Assembly: GCA_015501055.1 (NCBI GenBank)
Contig: JADNYV010000022.1
Location: 248,001 to 312,000 of the forward strand
Length of the DNA stretch: 64,000 nucleotides
Origin: Mucidula mucida
Taxonomy: Eukaryota > Basidiomycota > Agaricomycetes > Agaricales > Physalacriaceae
Direction of reading: 5' to 3'
In this document: positions 11,171 to 22,217 of the stretch, piece after piece
How the letters are laid out: each line of letters begins with the position of its first letter
Numbering within the stretch: position 1 is the first letter of the stretch
Notes under the pieces: generated by a model
Seen by the model: only the letters and a program-made list of their open reading frames with translations
Database searches by the model: none
Told to the model about the DNA's origin: nothing
Translations under genes and position numbers: made by a program

Positions 11171-14100
11171 ATGGCAAACACGCCAGGACGCTCTGCCTCG
11201 CCCTACGAACAAGGCAACAATTACGGTGATCCCTTCGCTGACCGGCCACGACAGACCCAGTTTGTTGAGCAGGAGCGCCCATATCATGGCAGTCCGAACC
11301 TCATGCCGCGTCCTTTCGAGAGTTCTGCGTCTCTGCCCTCCCAAGAGTTCGGCGGACCAGGCAACTACGACGACGAAGAGATAGAAAAGCAACCGCTCAA
11401 TGCTGGCGGCAGCTTCACTGGTGGATTCTATCCTCCAAGGTATGCTTTCTTTCATGGATTCTCCAAAAAGTCACTGACACTGTCTCTGCAGCGTCAACCC
11501 CGATACCTTTGGAGACCCCTATGCCGCCGGGCGCCCTTTGTCGGTCGCCACGACATCTAGCAATGGTGTTGATAGCGCATGGCGCCGTCGTCAGACCATC
11601 AAGCGCGGTGTCACTCGTAAAGTCAAATTGACAAATGGTAACTTCATTGCGGAGTATGCCGTCCCAACTCCCATCCACAGCGCCGTCGAGGCTAGGTATG
11701 CGTCGACGAACACGACTGAATTCTCGTGCGTTGCAAATCTTCTTCGTCCCACATCACATTGCTAACTTTGCCTGTCAAGCCACATGCGCTACACCGCAGC
11801 GACTTGTGATCCTGATGAATTCACGGAGGCCAATGGCTACTCCCTCCGTACCAAGATGTACAACCGTGAAACGGAGCTCTTGATCGCCGTCACCTCCTAC
11901 AACGAGGACAAGACGTTGTACGCCCGTACTCTGCACGGTGTCATGTTGAATATCCGTGATATCTGCAAAACTAAGCAGTCCAAGTACTGGCGCACACAAG
12001 CCGAACAAGGCAATCCTGGATGGCAAAGGATTACCGTCGCGCTTATCGTTGACGGCCTCGAGGCAATGGACAAGAGTGTTTTGGATATTCTCGCTACCGT
12101 CGGCGTTTACCAGGACGGTGTCATGAAGAAGCAGGTTGACGGTAAAGACACCGTTGCCCATATCTTTGAGGTTAGCATCAGGTTACGTTCTCTACTCTGG
12201 ATGACAAGACACTTTGGGTAGTACACCACTCAACTCTCGGTTGATGCGACGCCGCAGCTAGTTCTTCCTCAAGCCAGCGACCCGAACAATCTCGTCCCCG
12301 TTCAGATCATATTTGTTCTCAAGGCCAAGAATCAGAAGAAGATCAACTCTCACCGTTGGCTCTTTAACGCCATCGGCAAAATGCTCAACGTTCGTTCCCT
12401 CTGAATGAACTGTCCTTCTTCTTACAAACTTTCCTAGCCTGAGTCATGTGTTCTCATTGACGCTGGTACCAAACCCGGCCACAAGTCCATCTACTACCTG
12501 TGGGAGGCTTTCTACAATGACCCTAATCTGGGAGGGTGCTGTGGTACGTATTGGATTTCTGTTCATGGGCGGTCCTTTGACACCGTATAGGTGAAATTCA
12601 CGCCATGATAAAGGGTGGCAAGAAGTTGTTAAACCCATTGGTTGCCGCGCAGAACTTCGAATACAAGATGTCAAACATCTTGGGTACGTAAGCTCCTTCA
12701 TACACGGAGGCTCGTATATTGAGCGGCCTTTAGACAAGCCCTTGGAAAGTAGTTTTGGATATGTTTCCGTGTTGCCTGGCGCTTTCTCGGCATACCGCTA
12801 CCGCGCGATCTTGGGGCGACCTCTAGACAATACTTCCACGGTGACCACTCTCTCGCAGACCGTCTGGGCGCAAAGGGTATTTATGGTATGAACATTTTCA
12901 CGAAGAACATGTTCTTGGCCGAGGATCGTATCTTGTGTTTCGAGTTGGTTGCAAAGAAGAATGACAGATGGGTCCTCACCTATGTGAAGCCCTCCAAGGC
13001 CGAGACTGATGTGCCCGAGGAAGCTGTTGAGCTCATCGGGCAACGTCGTCGTTGGCTGAATGGTTCTTTCGCTGCTTCTGTGGTATGTCTCTATATTTTG
13101 TGATTCCTGTCCATCTGACGTTTTAAGTACGCTCTGGTCAATTTCTTCAATTTCTACCGGTCGGGTCATGGCATCTTTCGCATGTTCTTCCTTCACATTC
13201 AAGCACTGGTAGTATCTACCATCATGAAACTTGCAACATCTTTCAACCCAGCTCTAGTATAACATCTTCTCACTGGTCTTCTCATGGTTCGCTCTAGCCA
13301 ACATGTGGCTTACGTTCAGTATTATCATCGATTTGCTTCCGGATCAAGAATCTCATCTTTGGTACTGGGCTGTCGTGAGTAGCAAAAGATCGTTTACGCA
13401 ACAAGGAAGCGTTAACGGTTTCCAGACACATTGGGTTAACTTGGCCTTCAAATGGATCTATCTGGCTTTCCTTGCGCTACAGTTCATCTTAGCGCTTGGC
13501 AATCGGCCGAAAGGTGAACGAGCAGCGTATTCGATAACTCTCTGGTTTGATGATAGATTTTCCTCTTTTTGCGCCTTCTAACTGTTGTATAGGGTTTATG
13601 CCTTTTTATCGTTGTATCTCCTGGTTTGCTCATTCTGGTTAACTGCGAAGGCGTTTTCGGTATGCATGGGACCGGACTCATTTCCTGATCTAACCAAGTG
13701 TCCAGAACATTGGTACCCAGCTCAAGGACAAAACCAGCGGCGAAGTTGTCAAAGCCTTCTTCCAGCCGCCCATTGGTGCCCTTATAGCGGCTATGTTTTC
13801 GACGTTCGGTACGTTCTGACTTTCGTTGACGGAGTATGCATTAAGGAGTTGTTCAGGTATTACTTCATCGCGTCATTCCTTTATCGTGACCCATGGCACA
13901 TGTTCTCGAGTTTCATTCAATATCTCCTCATCGCGCCTAGTTTTACCAACGTGCTCAACGTGTACGCTTTCTGCAACTTGCACGATGTACGCACTCATCC
14001 TCATAACAATTGTGTACTAACAATGCTGTCAAGGTATCATGGGGAACGAAAGGCAGCGACAAAGCGGAAGCCCTACCATCAGTATCTTCCAAGAAGAGCA

Positions 14101-14539
14101 AGGATGCCGATGCTCCCGCCGTCGAAGATACAGTCAAGACGCAGGAGGATGTCGACGACGCTTTCAAGGAAACTGTGACACGTGCTGTACCAAAGTTCAA
14201 ACCAAGGAGGAGGTCGAAAAGCCCACATGGATGATCAAAACAAGACTTTCCGAACCCGACTGTCAGTCTCTGGATGCTGTCGAACGCGACACTAGCTATT
14301 GCCATCGAGAATATCAATGGGTTACCGAACAATGACGATCCAGCAGCAGATGAGCAAGCCTGCGGGATAAGCAGAATACTTATTTCTCGATCATCTTATA
14401 CTCGACTGCTGGTTTGGCTGCAGTACGGTTCACTGGGGTAAGCCGCTTCATTGCCTGCTGTAGAATTCGGCTAAGTCTTGCCTAGTGTCTGTTCTACTTC
14501 TTCAAACGGAATTTGTTCCGATGCTGCCGTCGTAACTAG
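11171..14539 (+). CDS. Chitin synthase, division 1 (class I-III type)
   Basis: Membrane enzyme that polymerises UDP-GlcNAc into chitin at the hyphal surface. From ATG 11171 a disordered, Pro/Ser-rich cytoplasmic N-terminus ([20 protein letters not shown]) is followed by the CS1N segment ([21 protein letters not shown]) and the GT2 catalytic core: [80 protein letters not shown], then the hallmark [10 protein letters not shown] and [10 protein letters not shown]. Several C-terminal membrane spans follow ([63 protein letters not shown]), and the tail ends NLFRCCRRN at TAG 14537-14539. At least five apparent single-base losses (about 12827, 14200, 14227, 14268, 14359) break the frame; four cluster in the C-terminal 170 bases. 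Confidence 0.95.
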
Positions 14540-14774
14540 GTGGTAACTTGCTCCACTATTGCTGGAATGGACATTTTGTTACTTGGCTCTTGGTTGAATA
14601 ACTCCTATTCTGCTTCGACGCTTACCTTAACGCTTTATTGACTATCGATAGTCGGCGATGAACAAAATATTTATATTAGGATTCGTCGTAGTACGTTGTA
14701 TGCATAAGTTCACGATACCACAACAGCATTCGCCGGACTGGAAAGATCATGAGTACATGCCGGCATATTCGTCT

Positions 14775-15671
14775 CTATCGCGGCCCGAGGGGGTTATGGG
14801 ATGCAGAGTTCAATCGAAAGAACGAGTCGAGTTCAGATATTTCGACTGGACTAATGACATCTTCGGCAGCGTGCCCGGGTTGCCCGACACCATCAGGAAA
14901 GATGGACGAAAATAGACCAGGCATCTGATCATTCAAGCGAGATATGGCATCTCGGACCTGTGGAGGCAGCGTGTTGAGGTTCACTGGAGGGACCTCGCGC
15001 GTCGGAGTTGGTGTGACGGCTGGGAATTTGTCGGAGACCGTTCCAACAGTGCTCGACGACATGTCGGACAAGAGTCGTGCTTTGATTGCATGTCAATGGA
15101 CACAGTCCACGCTGTAATGAAGAGAGGTACTTACGGATCATGGATCCAGCGGGAAATACTGTGGAGGGGCTGTATCAGAGCACAAACCTATGGCTACAGG
15201 AGCAACGCACTCGCGGCGGCAGAAAAGATGGCCACATTGCCATTTTGCGCCAGCCTTGCTACGCCCAGCTCCTCTATGGGATGGGCGGGCGAGTCCATGG
15301 CGATGGCCATTTCCTCTTCGGCGAGAAGCGCCATAAGCGGGGTCAAGCATATTGGACATATCGCATCTATGTATGGAATGAGCAACCAAGGCAAAGAGAC
15401 ATTAGGACTCGACCTTTTTGGCCAAGTTCAATGACTTGCTTCTCTGTTAGACGTGGAAGACTGTCTACGAGGTCTTGTATCTGCCTATCAAGCCTTCAGG
15501 AAACCGAATAGAAACCAACAGTACGACATACGTTGAGGTCAAGTGATTGCTGTTGCCAGGAACAAGAGCATCGAGTCGCTGGAGGATCGCCTCGCGAAGG
15601 TCGTCACGAAAATCGTCAAAAGCACCGGGATCCATCTTGAGGTTGTAGGTAACCGCAGAAAGCGGATGCAT
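14775..15671 (-). CDS. RING-finger protein (probable E3 ubiquitin ligase), frame-broken
   Basis: Read leftward from ATG 15669-15671 (MHPLSAVTYNLKMDPGAF) through DFRDDLREAILQRLDALVPG into a RING domain of the agaricomycete type with a long first loop: CPICLTPLMALLAEEEMA, SPAHPIEELGVARLAQ, KWQCGHLFCRRD, ISRWIHD and DSCPTCRRALLE. Cysteines 1-2, the Cys-x-His pair, the following Cys and the last Cys pair are all present. The C-terminus (VNLNTLPPQVRDAISRLNDQ through ELDSFFRLNSASHNPLGPR) is low-complexity. Between LAQ and KWQCGH one A is missing (15243-15246, TTTT on the plus strand), and another base is needed after CRRALLER. Substrate is unknown. It could be read as a pseudogene, but the breaks resemble those in essential genes nearby. 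Confidence 0.7.
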
Positions 15672-15852
15672 GAAACATCAGCAAAACGCGCGATGGTCAC
15701 GTGTACGGAGGCAATTATTGATTTCAATCACAAAGTGGTAGTACAAACAACGAGAATAGAAGATGGCATGCATGCAGACAGCGAGATGGCGAGAGATAGC
15801 AGTGGACAATGAGAGAAACGGAGAACCAGCCTGCCCTGTATATACAACGCCG

Positions 15853-16353
15853 CTAGAACGGGTTCTCATCGTCGTCGTTCGTCTTGTTCTCCTTCTCCGT
15901 AGACTGAGGACGCCCTTCAATGTCCATCTCACTGTCGCTGTCTGTCGATTCTTCCTTCTGCGCAAACAGCTGGACTGGTTTGGGTCCCCTGAAAGATAGC
16001 AATGGGTACAAGTTGTCAGAGAGATGATTACAATACGCACTTTGTAAAATGCTTCTTCTTGGTATCGGATAGCTTCTGGCTGCATGGGGTCATCATTTTG
16101 TCTGTTGGCGAGACAAACGACGGTTTACTGGCACGTTGTCAACTAACGCGATGAGCTAAATAGATGCCACTCACAGGCCTTTCGCCATCTTCTTTGCCAG
16201 CAGAGCCTTTGCACCCAATCCCGGCGCCTGGTTGCCTAAATTTCCTAGCGGCGCTTGTGGGTGGACGATTTTGGCGGCCTGGGATGGGTTATGGAGTGGC
16301 TGGATGGGTGTGCCACTAGGCGAGTCATTGGGGGTGGACATAGTTGAAGACAT
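15853..16353 (-). CDS. Small basic/acidic hypothetical protein
   Basis: Begins at ATG 16351-16353 (MSSTMSTPNDSPSGTPIQPL) and ends at TAG 15853-15855 after an acidic Ser/Asp tail (ESTDSDSEMDIEG, then NKTNDDDENPF). The middle is Gly/Ala/Lys-rich (GNQAPGLGAKALLAKKMAKG). Exon 2 is best read as a Lys-rich block ending KKKHFTK that joins GPKPVQLFAQKEE, but the splice from exon 1 gives that frame only with one base adjusted. The pattern (basic helix, then acidic Ser-rich tail with CK2-like sites) suggests a small nuclear or ribosome-associated protein. I do not recognise a family. It is divergent from the Mdm35 gene, with 181 bases between their starts. Confidence 0.5.
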
Positions 16354-16534
16354 GGCAGACAGCGAGCTCGGTGGTGGCAGCGACGACGACGATAGAAGAC
16401 TGAGGTAGTGGTTGATGGTGGTTGAGAGGCAAACACGTAACGCACTTTTTTACCGTTTCGAATCGACCAACGTCACGTGGTCGAGGTCTCGGCCCGAGTG
16501 GCCGATTAAGACGACTCTTCCTCCTGCATCCAGC

Positions 16535-16880
16535 ATGGCGGATAGCTTGAATGAAGCCTGCACGCCGCTAAAGCGCGCTTATGATTCATGTTTCAATACC
16601 TGGTTTGAAGGATACTTGGAGCCGGCCGTTGCCGCGACCTCCGAAGCCCAGAGGGAGGCGTATTCTAAAGAAAAGGCTGAGGAATTCAAGGCCAAGTGTG
16701 GCAAGATGTGGATCGAGTACAAGACTTGTGTTCAGGTCAGTATGGGATGCGTAGCAGATAAATGGGCTGAAAGTACTCTACTAGAACTCTCTCAAAGATA
16801 AAGGATTAGTGCCTTTATTGGAGCAAGCGCGGGAAGAGCATCCTATGAAGGAGGCTCCGCCGCCACTGTCGACAGACTAG
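16535..16880 (+). CDS. MDM35: Mdm35/TRIAP1-type twin CX9C mitochondrial protein
   Basis: UPF0203 family protein of the mitochondrial intermembrane space. It binds Ups/PRELI lipid-transfer proteins and helps move phosphatidic acid and phosphatidylserine between membranes. ATG 16535 opens MADSLNEACTPLKRAYDSCF, and the twin CX9C motif is intact: C-TPLKRAYDS-C, then further on C-GKMWIEYKT-C. One intron follows CVQ, with its acceptor just before AACTCTCTC. The last exon encodes NSLKDKGLVPLLEQAREEHP and a Pro-rich end, stopping at TAG 16878-16880. About 95 residues, the normal size for the family. Confidence 0.93.
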
Positions 16881-17476
16881 TTAGTGCCTTTAGGTGGGTT
16901 TTTCCCGCAATGACAAGCGTTCGTGACCTATGTGAACTTAGTATGGCTAACTCGGATGTCAATACTGCGCATTGCTGCCCAGTTTCTTCTACTCGTAAGG
17001 CAGATCATTGTACGCATCCTCGGAGAAATTACAAGTCGCTGACTCCGTATGCCTACTTGACTCCCAGGCCAATTCCTTTAGACCTCGGGTCATATTTACA
17101 ATCCAGTCAAGGGGGGACCATGAATCACCCGCCACATGAAAGGTTCTAGGGCATTTGTACGTTTCGCGGGCAGGTGTACGACCCCGGCTACCTTCCGTCT
17201 ATTGCTCTCGGTATACCGCGGGCTTAATGACCGCCGTGCAGCTAATAACCAGGTGTTACGATGATCACATGTGGCAGGAGATTGAGCGCTATTGAGCGCG
17301 CATCGCAGACTTTACGTAGTGGAATTACTGTCACAAGACATGTAGGACTCACCAGGAGGAGTTGTTGCCAAATCGAGCCAACCACTCCTTCCAATCCCTT
17401 TCGCGGCTCCCGCTTGTAGAAAATGCCCATATAAATACTCAAATCCCCGTCTTTTCTGGTCTCGCACTATTATCCA
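16881..17476. other. Intergenic, upstream of Rheb
   Basis: About 600 bases with no supported gene. Short plus-strand frames around 16910-17149 have no family character. The last 50 bases hold a TATA-like element, listed separately. Confidence 0.4.
17430..17437 (+). promoter_or_regulatory. TATA-like element of Rheb
   Basis: TATAAATA lies 40 bases upstream of the Rheb ATG at 17477. The context fits a core promoter with a very short leader. Inference from motif and position only. Confidence 0.4.
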
Positions 17477-18246
17477 ATGGCCCCATCTGAAACTATCAAA
17501 AAACGCAAGTTCGCCGTACTGGGAGCACGGTCGGTCGGTGAGCGCGTGTTGCCGCTTGTCCTTGTCGTCAGCGGCTGACAGCGAATAGGCAAGTCATCGC
17601 TCATCTACCAGTTCGTCGAGGGCCACTTCAACGAAAACTACTATCCGACCATCGAAAACTCGTGCAACAAGAGTCTACATTTCAGGGGCACAGAGTTCAA
17701 CTGCCAGATAATAGACACCGCAGGACAGGTGCGCTCACCAACGACGGCTGAGGCAGTGCCTATTGACCCTCTGCGTAGGACGAGTATTCCATCTTGAATT
17801 CAAAACACGCGATTGGCATCCACGGATATGTTTTAGTGTACTCGGTCACCTCACGGAGCTCGTTCGAGATGATCCAAGTCATCTATGATAAAATCGTCGA
17901 CTTTTGTGGTGTTTCGGACATTCCCTGTGTTATTGTCGGCTCCAAAGTGGATCTTAAAATGAGGTCAGTCCCGCCCCCAGTTCATCCATCTATCTGACTT
18001 TGACTTTTCACAGGCAGGTGGCAGAGGCGGAGGGTCAGGCGCTTGCACACTCACTCAAGGCTGCCTGGGTAGAAACCAGTGCAAAGACCAACTTTAACGT
18101 TTGTGAGTCGTGGCTATCGTTCTCTGTGACGTGAGCATCATACTCATGTTCTTGCAGCCAAGGTCTTCGACCTGTGCCTCGGCGAGGTCGAGAAGCATTC
18201 GCCGTCAATGCAGGAGCCTCCCGCGAGCCGTTGTATCATGATGTAA
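17477..18246 (+). CDS. RHB1: Rheb small GTPase
   Basis: Ras-superfamily GTPase that activates TORC1 in most fungi and also affects basic amino-acid uptake. ATG 17477 opens MAPSETIKKRKFAVLGARSV. Motifs in order: G1 GARSVGKSS (Rheb-type Arg at the position of Ras Gly12), effector region YYPTIENS, G3 DTAGQDEYS, G4 GSKVDL, G5 ETSAKTN, and a C-terminal CaaX box CIMM for farnesylation directly before TAA 18244-18246. Several introns, all GT-AG, with no frame repair needed. The G4 box has Ser where Ras proteins have Asn (NKxD), which is unusual. Overall length is close to the 180-190 residues of the family. Confidence 0.95.
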
Positions 18247-18451
18247 CCCTTCACCTATGCCTATTCGCCCCTCGAATACGTACTCTATGTGTTCACGTCA
18301 CCTATTTTGTAAACAGGCCACGACGCCAAAACCACCGCCACACATGTTCTTATAGTCTCTGTCTGTGTTGTGTCTGTCTTCAGTAAGTTATCAACCTGTT
18401 ATACATTGTGTTTAATCCTAGAGTTACATTTCGTTTGTTTACACTTCTCCT

Positions 18452-21400
18452 TCAGGCCGTTCCATCTCCCAAGAACCTCATCTTAACCGGTCGCCCATTC
18501 AAACCAATTGCCTTCACAAACTGCGGATCACCGGGTACTAAGTCGATGGCTTGGTCGCTCCATTTGACGAATTCGCCTTCCGCATCCAGGACGACTCCCT
18601 TCACAGGCTTGTTTGTGGACAGCATGACAGATATTCCATCTGCAGAAACTTCTGCCTTCAGGCCCACCTCCGCGATCTCAGGGAACGTTATGAACTTGAA
18701 GGGCTCGGGCCTAACACATGTCGATTATATCAGACAATTATCAGCACTATTGCATGTATGCACCCACCAATTCGAGTACCGCGCCAACACATTTCCGCCG
18801 TCATCGATTAAGCGTGCGGAGACGATGATGACCCTTGGAAGTTCGCTCCTTTTCGTCCTCCTCGGCTGTCCTGGCACTTCGCCTTGGAAGAGTTCTGTAC
18901 TCGCATTCGGCGCCAGTACCACCGCCTTGGACCAATTCTCGACCCAGTCGGAGTTAAGGTCGAAGGAAGACACGTCGAGGGTCACCGTTTTCTCAGCAAG
19001 CGTGCTGTTCGTACCCCAGATTTCCAATGTTGTATCGATAAGACATTCGCGGCAGATCGATAGTCTGGGTAGGTTTCCTTTTCCTTCCGTGTCATACCTA
19101 CCGTGAAGGGACGAAGCTCGCGCGCAATCGCAAAGTACGCCGGTTTGGGACGCAGATAGTAGTCAATGATTGCCCATGATGTCGTCGGCCAACAGTCGTT
19201 GATCTATGAATAGCGTCAAAGGAGTGAAAGGAGGCCATGTTGGGCTCGCACCTGCCAAACAAGGGCGCCAGCGGTATATTGCTTGCCTTTACCCTTCCAG
19301 TTACGTCGCCATAACCGATATGCGGAAGCCAACGTCTCCGCTTGCATGATTTGCGTGTAGTACACGTAGCTTTAATTGATTGTCTGAGTAATGTGGCGTA
19401 CTACGATCTCAGCGACATACCTCTCCATTTCGAAAGAGTGTTTGAAGTTCTCAACAAGATAGAGCTGCCACTGGCGGTAAGAGAATCGACCTTGTGAAAA
19501 ACTCAAGTATACCTCGAGGCGCCTTTCAAATCCATCAGCCTTGTTGTGGTTCTGCATGAGTCTGGGAAGATGTGAGAGACAACCCGTGATAGTGAGCACT
19601 GGCGTACTTAGACTGGGGATATCTTTGTGACTTGTCACCGCCAAGCCAGGCGTCAACAGTGCGGATGTCGGGGTACCCTTCCCTGTGCCCACGCCCGTCA
19701 GATAGGAATCGACAGAGTAGAGATTGCATGCCAACATTCCAAATTCACTTACGAATCGCCCAGCAAGAATATCCCAATTTTTCCAGGGCTCTTGATTTCC
19801 GTGCCAGACATTCCCTTTCATTAAATCAGCGTGAGACTGCATCGAATGATACGAAGATCTACATTGATGAAGGTCCCCGTATTGATGGTTTCTTGTGTCC
19901 TTACCAAATCCACTGTATGGTGAAGAACGATGGTAGAAAACATCCGAGTACTCCTCCACGACTGACGGCAGAAGACGTTCGTAAATGTGGCGTGCAGGGA
20001 AATTTGTGTCACGGAAGTCAGACTTCTCGTCCGAATAGTCGAGCTCTAGCTTCAGAGACTCGGCAATTTGGTAGTCTACCGGACGATAATGTTAGTAGAG
20101 AAATACGGGTACGACAGCCATTACCTTCGTTATTACCGGCTATGAACGATAGCTAGGTTAGGAGGGTCAGACATTGAGATAAAATGCACACCAAAGATCA
20201 CAATGGAGGGATGGTTCCGAATTCGCTTGACGTTTTGCACGGCTTCCTCTTTGACCAGACTCAGAAAAGAGTCATAGGCTGGGTACTGAGAGCTGTCAGC
20301 TGGGAATGAAAAAGCTGAATAGACGCGCACCTGTCCACAACCGAACATGAAGTCCTGCCATACCATGATCCCGAATTCTAGGACGGAGATGAATGTTCAT
20401 AACTATGGACATAGAAAGTGCCTTACCATCGCAGATGTCGTAGAAGCTGTCATACTCGTAGATGCCTCCTCCCCAGACGCGAATCATGTTCTGGTTTCCG
20501 TCGATTAGAAGTTGCAACCACGCTCTGTATCGTTCTACGGTCATGCTGTATATTTGATGAACGACCGAGGAGCATAAACGAAACGAGTTCGACCGACGTT
20601 GTGAGAAAAGAGTCTGCAGGAATCCAGTTCGATCCTAGTTACATAGTTTCAGAGAGTAAAGCTTTGCGCCACATAACTCACCACCGCAGAAGATTCTGAC
20701 GTTATTGATCTCGAACAAAAAAGACCTTCCTTCTTGTTCTTCAAGTGGTTCCTGGACTACTTGTACCCTGCGGAACGCAATCTTCTGTGTCTTGGAATCA
20801 AGGATGTTACCCTCCGCGTCAGTTATTTCGGTTTCCACGGTGTAAAGAGGCTGCGCGCCATAGTGGACTGGGTACCAAAGCTTGACCTGACCTGGACTGA
20901 ACTGAAAAGAGACCTTGTAATGGCCAGCGTCCGTTGGAATTTTGTTGGAAGAAGCTTCGATGATTCCATCTGGATTTTTCAAGACAAATGACGCAAACCC
21001 TGCGGTCTTGTCCGACAATGTACCGGTGGCTGAGAGTTCTGCAGACAAGGATTCGGATACGACGGCCTTTACAAACGAGTCAGCGATGCGAGTGTGGTAT
21101 GTTTGGAGGTAGATTGGTTTCCACGGGCCAATTGTCATGAGAAGGGGACCTGAGAGTTACTCAGCAATGGAGTACCAACGCGTCAACTGACACCACGCAC
21201 CCCAATCCCACCCATAACTTTAGAACAACGTAAGTATGATGAAGCACGAGACAAACATATGGCGCCAACGAACTTGTATTGGGCTTTCCTGACATGAAGA
21301 CGACTGGAATCTCCATTCCAAAGCCCGAATTTGCCATGTTCTTTCTCAATCTCTCTCCCCTGGAATGCTGTTTGGGGGACAATTTTACTATTGATGGGCT

Positions 21401-22026
21401 AAGATATACCTTGATGAATGCGCTCTCGAAATCTAGAGTCAACGTGTTTGCTCCAACGTTGAGTAGTGACTTGACCGGAACACGATACGAGACAAACTGG
21501 TTCTCAGTCCTGGGATCGCTTAGGCCGCAAGTACGGTATGAAATGAGAAAAAACGTACGAAAGTATCTTTGAACCGTTCTAGATGACGAGGTCAGAACGA
21601 ATAACACTAGAACGCGATGAAACAGACCAAATTGACTGAAGAGAAGGTGTCAACTCCATCAAACACGATATCGATGTTAACGGATTTGAGTTGCTCTTCA
21701 GTCACTTCGAAAACAGTCTTGAACGACCATGCGCTCTCTCCGATCCCTGTGAACGTACAGTATCAGCACTGTTTCTACTGGAGCGACGTCACAGTACATT
21801 GCACATCCCACTCGTGCAAGCCGATGAACTGGATATATTTTCAGAAGATGATGCCAGGGGAACGCGCTATTGAACCCACAGGATCCGGGATCTTTTTCAG
21901 TTCGAGCAGCTCGACATGGACGGTCGTAGGGAACGACGAGGCTTGCAACCATTCGCCGTCTTTGGTGCCTTGGCCGCCTCCAATCTGAGTGAACGACCAG
22001 TCTTCCAATAGGCGGGTGGTGGACAT
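18452..22026 (-). CDS. Beta-mannosidase, glycoside hydrolase family 2
   Basis: Removes terminal beta-1,4-mannose from manno-oligosaccharides released from plant mannans. Read leftward from ATG 22024-22026 (MSTTRLLEDWSFTQIGGGQG): sugar-binding domain (EWDVQWVGETEWSFKTVFEV, VFDGVDTFSSVNLNG), then KAQYKFGWDWGPLL, the Ig-like middle domain, and the TIM barrel with SNWIPADSFL, NMIRVWGGGIYEYD and IMVWQDFMFGCGQYPAY. The acid/base Glu is seen across a splice as GNNEDYQIAES (near 20095-20135) and the nucleophile in RFVSEFGM. The C-terminal domain ends GRPVKMRFLGDGTA at TGA 18452-18454. No signal peptide is evident, so it resembles the intracellular MndB type. A dozen or so short introns. Confidence 0.93.
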
Positions 22027-22217
22027 GGTCGGGAGAAGAACGAGAAGATCTGTCCAAGTCCACCATTTTAACTAAAATGACGGTCACCTGAAAGCCGCAA
22101 ATGCCGGTAAATGTCCGCGTTATCTTATCTACGATTTATCGGCCCGGGCGTTCGTCCATCCCGAGATACAAAAGATACACAGAAGTGCATGATTCTAGAT
22201 CTGTATTAAATTCGCAT

